Origin: Rebecca billardiae RCC1528
Lineage: Eukaryota; Haptophyta
Direction of reading: 5' to 3'
DNA: 64,000 nt
NCBI GenBank assembly: GCA_965240325.2
Contig: OZ251237.1
Location: 496,001 to 560,000, forward strand
Below, in pieces: positions 42,322 to 53,000 of this stretch (position 1 is the first letter of the stretch; each line of letters starts with the position of its first letter). The translations under genes were made by a program, and so were the position numbers. A model generated the notes under the pieces. The model was not told the origin of the DNA and ran no database searches. It saw only the letters and a list, made by a program, of their open reading frames with translations.

Positions 42322-44040
42322 CGCGTGTAGCGACTGAAGTGGCATCGGTGTCTCTCTATATAGCACCTGATGATGCGCATCATCAGTCGCGGCAGCCGCA
42401 GACATATCTGCTGACGACTGCATTGCCACGGCGCAGACTTATACTACTACTGCTGTATGCTGTAGTATTACAGTCCGGGCTGGTCGTCCCACTGAGTCCG
42501 AGTGAGTATGCGCCGGCGTCTGCCAGCTCACGAGCTGACGAGCGCGACTTCATCAAGTTCAGCAAAGGCCATCAAAGCTAGCGCGCGGACGAAAATCAGC
42601 TCGCCGAGAGGGCCCCGGCCCCGGGCCTGTGCGGGGTCGCGGTCGCGGCGCCGGGCGCGGGGATGCTGTCAGCTTCCGAGCCCGTACAGCTCGTCGCGCG
42701 CGCTCGGGGCGGTGCGCGAGGCGAAGCGGTACGACGGTGGCGTCGCCGAAGCAGCACCGCAGCAGCCACCGCTCGATGATGTGCGCGGCGTGAAGTGCAT
42801 GCGCACCGAACGTCTCCTCGTCGCGACATGCGCACCGCCTGCCGCAGCGCCCGCCGCTGCCAAGCCCGCCGCCGCTGCGCCATCAGCCGGCCCGGTGCTG
42901 CCGCACTCCCCGGGCGACCACTCGAAGATGCGCGCAGCGTGACGTGCGCGCCGAGTAACTCCTCGTAGCGAGATGCGCTCCGCCGGCGGCCGCCGCGCCG
43001 GTCGCCGCAGGGTCCACCGCCGCTGCGTCTGCCACCCCGCCGCCCGCCACAGTGCCGCGCCAGCGCAGGCGCAGCACCCGACCGCTGCGGCGCCCGCCCG
43101 GCTGTCACGCCCGCCGTCAGCAGGCCCGATGCTGCCACGCACGCCGCAGCGGTCGGGGCGTTTGATGCCGTCGCAGACGACGTGCGAAGCGCGGCGTCAG
43201 TACGCGGAGTCGGTCGCCGTGCGCACGCGGTCGACGCGCAGGGGCGCCGCAGCAGATGTCAGGTATGGTGACTGCGCTTCCGGCGGGCGTTTTGAAGCGG
43301 AATTTCTGGAACGCGTTGCTCACTGAAACTCGTGAGGAACCACCGTGCCCGATTTTGCACCCCGCGGACGCACGGTCGGCGCGCCGCGCGAGCCCGCACC
43401 GGGCGCAGAATGGGCGGGCCCTCTCCAGTCGTGGTGCCAGTTGCCACGATTCGGCGGCGTCTTGAGCTTGCGCGCGTCCGCAATCGCCCAGGTTCGCCTC
43501 ACAACTCGTGGTGCTCACTTCCCCGCCGGCTCACGCGGCGGACTCGCACTCGCCTCGCGCCCCAGCCTCACAGTTCGCGCGCAACCGCCGAACCTTCGCC
43601 GCCGAACCTTCGCATACTAGCTCCGTCTGTGCGTCTCCTATTCTCATCAGTAAACCAATCGCCCTTATTGAGTAAACTGTATAGACAGTACCCCCATATC
43701 GTCGCGTTTGCCGTAGGACTGTATCATACAGTTTGGACAAGGGCTCCAGGAACGGATCGTCGTAAAGTAGTAGAAAAAGTAGCGTCAACATTATGAACAA
43801 CATGGGAATAATCGCAACGACATGCGCTACCGGCGACCCCGAAGCCTCCAGCCCCTTGCGGTTATTAACTAAGACACTGTAAACTGTTAGCGTAGTGTAC
43901 CCATTCTACTTTAATGAGAATCGGTCGAGCGAGCCTTTATTGACGAACGAATTGCTGACTACACGCGCTTTAATTATACATATCCCCATCGCCGCATCTC
44001 ACCGCCTCATCCAATCCGCCGACGAGGCGCGCGCACCATC
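42322..44040. other. 1.7-kb intergenic region, no gene seen
   Basis: The left part (42590-43300) is GC-rich with degenerate direct repeats. The right part (about 43610-43990) is an AT-rich island with short inverted repeats such as ACTGTAT-C-ATACAGT near 43720 and ACTGT-ATAG-ACAGT near 43677. No recognisable frame on either strand. Confidence 0.5.
42796..43150. repeat. degenerate direct repeats
   Basis: A segment around 42796-42850 (GTGCATGCGCACCGAACG, CTCCTCGTCGCGA) recurs around 42941-42990 as GTGACGTGCGCGCCGAGTAA and CTCCTCGTAGCGA. The motif CAGCCGGCCCGGTGCTGCCG (42884) recurs as CAGCAGGCCCGATGCTGCCA (near 43115). The copies are diverged and the second is expanded by about 85 bp. Confidence 0.55.
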
Positions 44041-47000
44041 ATGCTCACCATGCTCACCAGCACCCCGCCGCCGACCCGCCGGCGGCATGCCAGTGTCGTC
44101 GCGCTCGTGATGCTTCTGTTGGTGTCGGGCGCTGCTGGCATCGCTTTCGAAAGCAGCACCGAGTACACGGACTGCATCGCCGACCCGGCGGCGTGCACCA
44201 GCCTGGATGTGCGTGTCGCGGCGCGAGGCCCCGCGCCCATCGGGCCATCCATCGCGACGGCGAGGCCAAACCTTGGCTCATGGCGCGCTCCGGCGAGCGG
44301 CCATGTAGCACAGGCGTGCGACGACGGTCGCCACGCGCTGCTGCGAGGAGCGATACCGCGCTCGCACGGTCGCCCTGACCTGCAGCAGTGGTCGCCTCCT
44401 GTCGCACGCAGCCTGTTGCCGTCGCTCTCTGTCTGACGTGCACCTCGCGCCGCGCGGCCACGCGGCGCGCGTGCCGTGTGCGCAGGTGGGTTCTGCTGGC
44501 TTCTCGGGCACCATTCCAACCGCCGTCGGTACGCTCTTCGCCCTCACTTTGCTGTACGCGCATGGCGCAGCGCGTGTGCCTACGAGCGCGGGCAGCGCGC
44601 GCAGTCGTGTGCTCGCCGGACGCCAGGCAGGCAGCCGAGAGGAACGTCAGAGGCATGCGCTCACGCGGCTCGCTCGTTCTCGCCTGGGGCTGCCTGCGCA
44701 CTGCACTCGAACGCCACTCGCTGCGCAGGCACCTCGATGCCAACTCCTTCTCGGGCAGCCTTCCGACGGAGATCGGCCTCATGACGGCCCTGACCGACAT
44801 GTATGCGCGGCCAGGACCACGGGCGGTGGCGCGACATGCTCGCCAGCCACGCGGGCGCACAGCGCGGCGCACGTCCTGCCGAGTCTGACCGCCCGCTCGC
44901 GTCGGCAATGCGCTCGAACGCCACTCGCTGCGCAGGCGGGTGCATGCCAACTCCTTCTCGGGCACGCTGCCGACGGAGATCGGCCTCATGACGGCCCTGA
45001 CCGATATGTATGCGCGGCAGGGACCACTGGCGGTGGCGCGACATGCTCGCCAGCCACGCGGGCGCACAGCGCGGCGCACGCCCTGCCACGCCTGACCGCC
45101 CGGTGGCATGCGATGCGCTCGCTGCGCAGGCTGGCGCAAGCCAACTCCTTCGCGGGCTCCCTGCCGACGGAGATCGGCCTCGTGACGGCTTTGACCCGAA
45201 TGTACGCGCGGCTGGGGCCAGGGGCGGTGGCATGCCAATCTCGCCAGCCACGCGGGTGCACAGGCGTGCGCATACAGCGCTGCTGATGCGCACGCTCTGC
45301 CTAGTCTGACCGCCCGCTCGCGCCGGCAATGCGCTCGAACGCCATTCGCTGCGCAGCTCAGTGACCACCAACTCCTTCTCGGGCACCCTTCCGACGGAGA
45401 TCGGCAACATGACGGCTTTGACCGCAATGTACGCGCGGCCGGGGCCAGGGGCGGTGGCGCGCCATTCTCGCCAGCCACGCGGGCGCACAGCGCGGCGCAC
45501 GCCCCGTCCAGCCTGAGCGCCCGCTCGCGTGCGACCCGCTCGAACGCCACTCGCTGCGCAGCAACATGAACGACAACTCCTTCTCGGGCAGCCTGCCGAC
45601 GGAGATGGCCCTCTTGCCGGCCCTGGACTGGATGTATGCGCGGCCGGGGCCAGGAGTGATGGCGCGACATGCTCGCCAGCCATGCGGGCGCACAGCGCGG
45701 CGCACGTCCTGCCGAGTCTGACCGCCCGCTCGCGTGCGACCCGCTCGAACGCCACTCGCTGCGCAGTTGGGCGCATGACAACTCCTTCTCGGGCAGCCTT
45801 CCGACGGAGATCGGCCTCATGACGGCCATATGTACGCACGGCCGGGGCCAGGGGCGATGGCGCGACATTCTCGCCAGCCACGCTGGCGCACAGCGCGGCG
45901 CGCATCCTGCCGAGTCTGACCGCCCGCTCGCGTCGGCAATGCGCTCGAACGCCATGCGCTGCGCAGGCACTTGTACAGCAACTCCTTTGCGGGCTCCCTG
46001 CCAACGCAGATTGGCCTCATGACAACCCTGACCCGGATGTATGCGCGATCAAGGCCAGGGGTGGTGACACGCCATTCTGACCCGCCACGCGGGCGCACCG
46101 CGCGGCGCACGCCCTGCCGAGTCTGACCGCCTGCTTGCGTGGGCAATGCGCTCGAACGCCATTCGCTGCGCAGGTACGTGAATTATAACTCCTTCTCCGG
46201 CACCCTTCCGACTGAGCTCGGCCTCATGACGGCCATGATCTATATGTACGCGCGGCCGGGGCCAGGAGCGATGGCGCGACATTCTCGCTATAGACACGCG
46301 GCCGCACAGCGCGGCGCACGCCCTGCCGAGCCTGACCGCCTGCTCGCGTCGGCAATGCGCTCGCACGCCACTCGCTGCGCAGGCGGGTGTTTACCAACTC
46401 CTTCAATGGCACCCTTCCCACGGAGATCGGCCAGGTGACGGCCCTGGCTATGGGGTACGCGCTGCCGGGACCACGGGCGGTGGCGCGACTTGCTCGCCAG
46501 CCACGCGGGCGCACAGCGCTGCGCACGCCCTGCCGAGCCTGACTGCCAGCTCGCGCCGGCAATGCGAGTGAACGCCCCTCGCTGCGCAGAATGGTGAACA
46601 TCAACTCCTTCTCGGGCTCCCTGCCGACGGAGATCGGCCTCGTGACGGCTTTGACGGCAATGTGCGCGCGGCAGGGGCCAGGGGCGGCGGCATACCAATC
46701 TCGCCAGCCACGCTGGTGCACAGCGCTGCTGATGCGCACGCTTTGCCGAGTCTGACTGCCCGCTCGCGCCGGCAATGCGCTCGAACGCCATTCGCTGCGC
46801 AGCACAATGAACACCAACTCCTTCTCGGGCACCCTTCCCACGGAGATCGGCAACATGGGGGCTGTGACCGATGGGTACGCGCTGCCGGGGCCAGGGGCGG
46901 TGGCGCGACATGCTTGCCAGCCACGCGGGCGCACAGCGCGGCGCACGCCCTGCCGAGTGTGACCGCCCGGTGGCATGCGATGCGCTCGAACGCCACTCGC

Positions 47001-50000
47001 TGCGCAGCACGCTGAACGGCAACTCCTTCTCGGGCAGCCTGCCGACGGAGATCGGCCTCTTGCAGGCTTTGACCCGGATGTACGCGCGGCCGGAGCCAGG
47101 AGCGATGGCGCGACATGCTCGCCAGCCATGCGGTCGCACAGCGCGCTGCACGCCCTGCCGAGCCTGACCGCCCGGTGGCATGCGATGCGCTCGAACGCCA
47201 CTCGCTGCGCAGGTGGGCGTATGACAACTCCTTCTCGGGCAGCCTGCCGACGGAGATCGGCCTCATGACGGCCGTGAAATTTATGTACGCGCGGCAGGGG
47301 CCAGGGGCGGTGGCGCGGCATTCTCGCCAGCCACGCTGGCGCACAGCGCGGCGCACACCCTGCCGAGCCTGACCTCCCGCTCGCGTCGTCAACGCGCTCG
47401 CACGCCACTCGCTGCGCAGGTACGCGTATGACAACACGTTTTCAGGCACCCTTCCAACGCAGATTGGCCTGATGACAGCCCTGATCCACATGTATGCGCG
47501 ATCAAGGCCAGGGGTGGTGACACGCCATTCTGACCCGCCACGCGGGCGCACAGCACGGCGCCGCTGCGCACGCCCTGCCGAGTCTGACCGCCCGCTCGCG
47601 TCGGCAATGCGCTCGAACGCCGTTCGCTGCGCAGGTACGTGCAGGACAACTCCTTCTCGGGCACCCTTCCCACGGAGATCGGCAACATGACGGCCCTGAA
47701 CGATATGTGCGCGCGGCCAGGGCCACGGGCGGCGGCGCTCGCGCGACGGGCGGGTCCCCGCGTGCCCCGGGTGATCCCACGCTGCGCCGCGCGTGCTGCT
47801 CCTGCCGCTGACGCCGACGCGTGCACGGCCGTGCCCCCGCCCCGTCGCCGCGGATTGGTACCATCGATACTTGCAGGAGGGTCCAGAACACGCAGCTGTG
47901 GCAGCCCGGCGGCACGCACGTGTACCCTGCCGTGACGCCGTCGACACTCCCAGACGCACCACCGCCCGCCCCGCCCTCGCCACCCGCGGCCCCGCCCTCG
48001 CCACCCTCGCCACCGCCCTCTCCGCCGCCGCCGGACTCGCCGCCCAGCCCGCCACCGAGCCCGCCGCCGCCGCCGAGCCCACCACCGTCGCCGCCGCCGA
48101 GCCCGCCGCCGAGCCCGCCGCCCAACCCGCCACCGTCATCCCCGCCGAGCCCGCCACCGTCGCCGCCTCCGCCACCGAGCCCGCCGCCGAGCCCGCCGCC
48201 GAGCCCGCCGCCCAGCCCGCCGCCATCACCACCGCCGAGCCCACCACCGTCGCCGCCTCCGCCACCGTCACCACTGCCGAGCCCACCGCCGAGCCCGCCG
48301 CCGAGCCCGCCACCGCCGCCGAGCCCACCACCGTCGCCACCACCGAGCCCGCCGCCGCGCCCACCGCCCAGCCCGCCGCCGTCACCACCGCCGAGCCCAC
48401 CACCGCCGCCAAGCTCACCACCGTCGCCACCACCGAGCCCGCCACCCAGCCCGCCGCCCAGCCCGCCGCCGTCACCCCCGCCGAGGACACCACCGCCGCC
48501 AAGCCCACCACCGTCGCCACCACCGAGCCCGCCGCCGTCACCGCCGCCCAGCCCGCCGCCGTCACCGCCGCCGAGCCCGCCACCGTCGCCGCCTCCGCCA
48601 CCGTCGCCACCGCCGAGCCCACCGCCGAGCCCGCCGCCGAGCCCGCCACCGCCGCCAAGCCCACCACCGTCGCCACCACCGAGCCCGCCGCCGTCACCGC
48701 CGCCCAGCCCGCCGCCGTCACCGCCGCCGAGCCCGCCACCGTCGCCGCCTCCGCCACCGTCGCCACCGCCGAGCCCACCGCCGAGCCCGCCGCCGAGCCC
48801 GCCACCGCCGCCGAGCCCACCGCCGTCGCCACCACCGAGCCCGCCGCCGAGCCCGCCGCCCAGTCCGCCGCCGTCGCCACCGCCGAGTCCACCACCGCAG
48901 CCAAGCCCACCACCGTCACCACCACCGAGCCCGCCGCCGAGCCCACCGCCTTCATCCCCGCCGAGCCCGCCACCGTCGCCGCCTCCGCCACCGTCACCAC
49001 CACCGAGCCCACCGCCGAGCCCGCCGCCGAGCCCGCCACCGTCGCCACCGCCGAGCCCGCCGCCGCGCCCGCCGCCCAGCCCGCCGCCGTCACCACCGCC
49101 GAGCCCACCACCATCGCCGCCTCCACCACCGTCACCACCACCGAGCCCACCGCCGAGCCCGCCGCCGAGCCCGCCACCGCCGCCGAGCCCACCACCGTCG
49201 CCACCACCGAGCCCGCCGCCGAGCCCGCCGCCCAGCCCGCCGCCATCACCACCGCCGAGCCCGCCACCGTCGCCACCTCCGCCACCGTCACCACCGCCGA
49301 GCCCACCGCCGACTCCGCCGCCGAGCCCGCCACCGCCGCCAAGCCCACCACCGTCGCCACCACCGAGCCCGCCGCCGCGCCCGCCGCCCAGCCCGCCGCC
49401 GCCACCGCCGCCGAGCCCACCACCGTCACCACCACCGAGCCCGCCGCCGAGCCCGCCTCCGAGCCCGCCACCACCGCCGAGCCTGCCGCCGTCACCACCG
49501 CCGAGCCCGCCGCCCAGCCCGCCGCCCAGCCCGCCGCCGCCACCACCGCCGAGCCCGCCACCGTCGCCACCTCCGCCACCGTCACCACCGCCGAGCCCAC
49601 CGCCGAGCCCGCCGCCGAGCCCGCCACCGCCGCCAAGCCCACCACCGTCGCCACCACCGAGCCCGCCGCCGCGCCCGCCGCCCAGCCCGCCGCCGCCACC
49701 GCCGCCGAGCCTACCACCGTCACCACCACCGAGCCCGTCACCGAGCCCGCCTCCGAGCCCGCCACCACCGCCGAGCCTGCCGCCGTCACCACCGCCGAGC
49801 CTGCCGCCCAGCCCGCCGCCCAGCCCGCCGCCGCCACCACCGCCGAGCCCGCCACCGTCGCCGAGCCCACCACCGTCGCCACCACCGAGCCCGCCGCCGA
49901 GCCCGCCGCCGTCACCACCACCCAGTCCACCACCACCGCCGCCGAGCCCGCCGCAGAACCCGCCCCCCAGCCCACCATCGCAGCCGCCGCCGTCGTCGCC

Positions 50001-53000
50001 GCCTGCCTCTGCGCCCTCCGCCCCACAGCCACCGCCGCCGCCGCCGCCCTCGCCACGAGCGATGGGCCGCGCGTACGACGGCTACCTTGCGGACTGTATC
50101 GTCTTCGTCGACCTCGACGCCGACCTTCGACTCGACGCGGACGAGCCGTTCGCCGCCACCGACGCGAGCGGCGGCTTCCCGCTGCTCAACGCGGACGGGC
50201 GGTACGGCGCCGCGCCGTACGTGCTGCTCGCCGAGGCGGGCGGCGCGTGCGTCGACTCCAACTCCGGGCTCGACGTGAGGATCCCGCTGATGGCGGGCGC
50301 GGGGCAGGCGGCCATCTCGTCGATGACAACGGTCGTACTACTCGCCGCGCGCGCGCTCGAGGCGCGCGGCGTGGGCGCGCCCGCGCTCGCCCTGCTCTCC
50401 TCCGGCGGCGGCGCGCCTAGCGAGGCGGCCGCGTCCGACCTCGAGCTCGCGACCGAGCTCGCGGTCGGCGGCTGCCTGCAGCTGGACATGGGGCCGGCCG
50501 GCGGGCTCGCCGACCCGTTCCCCGAGCTGTGGCTCGGTGGCGAGCAGGCCGCGCCCAAGGTGGAGCTTGTGCAGCACACGGCGGCGCTGCACGCCGTGAC
50601 GACGCTCGTTGCGGGCGCGCTCGCCGCGTACGACTCTGGCAACTCGACGCAGGCTGCGTCCGCGGAGGCGATGCGTCCGCACGCGGCGAGCGTGCAGCAG
50701 GCGATGGCCACGCTGATGGCGGACGCGCTCGAGGCCGGGCTGCGCGCTGCGGCGCTCAACCTGACCAGCGGTGCGCCTCTCGGTGGGGCCAGTACCGGCG
50801 CTGCGCTGCCCAACGTGTCGTGCGCGCTCGACCTCGGCTCGGAGGCGACGGTGGAGGCGGTCGTGTTGCGCGCGAGCGCGCAGCAGCTGGGCGCGAGCGT
50901 GCAGCCGCCGGCCGAGACGGTAGCGCCACTCTCGCGGCTGGTCTCCTCCACCGTGCGCGCGACGCGGTCGTTCCTGCAGCCCGCCGCCGCCGCGGTGCGA
51001 GCCTCGCCCAACGCCACGGCCAACGCCACCGCCGCCGCGTCGGCCTACGTGCAGCGCGTGAGCGCGGGCACTCGGCTCGTGCAGTCGACGCTGCTCACGA
51101 TGGTCGCGCCGCTGCTCGCGACGCTGGGGCGCGAGATGCGGGCGCCAAACGCGACGACGACGCCGCTCGCTGGCGCGAACGCAAGCAACGCAACGGCGCT
51201 CAACGCGACCGACGGCGAGCCTGCCGCCGGCGGCGGCGCGGGCTCGTCCGCGCTGCTCGCCTCGACGGTGGCCGCTCTGCAGGAGATCGCAATCTCGGTG
51301 GGCGTGGCCGACGGCACCCGCACGCCCGCCGCGGTCGAGAGCGAGTTGAGCAGCGTGGACCCGGCGGAATGCCCGCCGACGGCTTGGTGCGCATCGGCAG
51401 CCGCCCTCTTGCACCCGCCGCGGCTGCTGCGGGCGCGCTTCAACGGCCAGGCGACGGCGCTGCGCCTCGAGTTTGACGCGCAGCCGACCAACCGCGCGGG
51501 CATGGCGACGGGCGTGCAGCCGTGCAGCATTGTGCTCGACGATGCGACGCTCGCCCGCGTGCGCGGCGCGGCGGAGGCGGAGCCGGGCTGCTTCTGGGAG
51601 GACGATAGCACGCTTGTCGTGCATCTGGACAGCCGCACCGCTCTGCTCCCCGGCGATGCCGTGGGCATCCGCGCCGACGCGCTGCGGCCGCGCGACAGCG
51701 CGCAGCCGTGCCCGCACGAGCTGTGCGCGCCCGCGGCGCAGGTGACCATCCCGGCACAGCCCGCGGCGGCGTGCGTCGGCGGATGCCCGGTACCCGTGGC
51801 GGTGCTCGCAGGGCCGACGACGGTGTCGCCGTGCCCGTATCAGCCCATTCTGCTGCGCTCGACCGGCTCGTCCGCCGGCGGCGTCGCTGCGCCCGAGTAC
51901 TCCTGGTCCGTCAACGCGTCGGCAGCGGCAGCGCTCGCGCCCGCCGCCGCGGCCGCGCTCGTCTCTCGGGTGGCGGCGGCGCGGGGGGCGAGCCTGAGCG
52001 TAGAGCTGCCGCCGGGCGCCGAGTTTGTCTTCGAGCTCCGGCTCGTCTCGTTCCTCGGCTTCGCCTCCGCGCCCGCCGCCGCCACCGTTGCCCGCACCGC
52101 CTCGCTCTCGCCGACGGTCGCGCTGCTCGGCCCGGCGGTGCAGACGGTGGCGCGGCCGGGCGCAAAGCACGTGCTGCTCGTGCGCGCCGAGCCTGCGTTG
52201 TGCTGGCCGGCGGCGACGTCGCGTGGGATTCAGTTTCTGTGGGCGGTGCGCGCCGCGCAGCCCGCCGACGGCTCCGCCGGCCCTACGCCGCCGCCACCCT
52301 TCGACGCGGCGACGGCGGGCACGCGCGCGCAGCTCACGCTTGCGCCATACTCGCTTCGCGCTGGCTACCGGTATGAGCTCGAGCTCACGGCGACGATGGC
52401 GGCGGACGCGGCGGCGAGCGCGAGCGTGCGTGTGGAGCTGCTCGTGGGCACGGCGCCCGTACGCGCCGCCATCGCCTCGGGCGACCGCACCGCCTCGCTC
52501 GAGGCGGACGCCATCGTGTTCGACGGCTCGGCCTCTGCCGACGGCAACACGGGCGGCTCGGACGGCCTGGCTTTCGCGTGGACGGTGCTGAGCGCGGGCG
52601 GCGGCAGCGGCGGGCCGCCGCCGTCGCCGCTCGCATCGGTGTCCGGCACGGCTGCGAATGCGACGCACTTCTCGCTCGCGCCCGCTCAGCTCGGCCTCGC
52701 CGCGGGCGAGTACGACGTCCGCCTCGCCGTCTCGAGCGCGGACGGGCGCGCGGCCACGGCCAGCGTGCGGCTCACGCTCGTGCCGAGCGCTGTGCCGCAG
52801 CTGGCGCTGGCGCTCAGTGGGGCCGGGCGCGGGAAGTACAACGCGGCTTGGGACTCGCCCGGCGAGTCCATCTCGGTGCTCGTGACGCTAGATTTCGGCG
52901 TGTCCGCTGCCGAGACCGCTGACAAGCCCGCCCTCGCGTACCGCTGGAGCGTCGCCGAGATGGTCGATGGCGTGGCCGCGCCCGCGCGCCGCGTCGACGG

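Noticed and set aside
44054-47408. Several long minus-strand frames with repeated Arg/Ala-rich peptides
   Set aside because: Antisense readings of the tandem exon-intron units; no signal peptide or domain, and they end where the units diverge.
44486-47706. Possible CRISPR-like or satellite array because of regular spacing
   Set aside because: The 207-bp units contain conserved splice signals and in-phase LRR codons; spacing and content fit coding exon duplication, not a spacer array.
46601-50056. 1151-residue minus-strand frame rich in Val, Ala and Gly
   Set aside because: It is the antisense reading of the LRR array and of the Ser/Pro stalk. All frames are open there because of the repeat composition, and the plus-strand frame has signal peptide, LRRs and domains.
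47793-50420. Plus-strand frame rich in Thr, Glu, Pro and Ala over the same stalk
   Set aside because: An out-of-frame reading of the SPPP repeat; the SPPP frame joins in phase to the LRR exons and to the REJ/GPS region.
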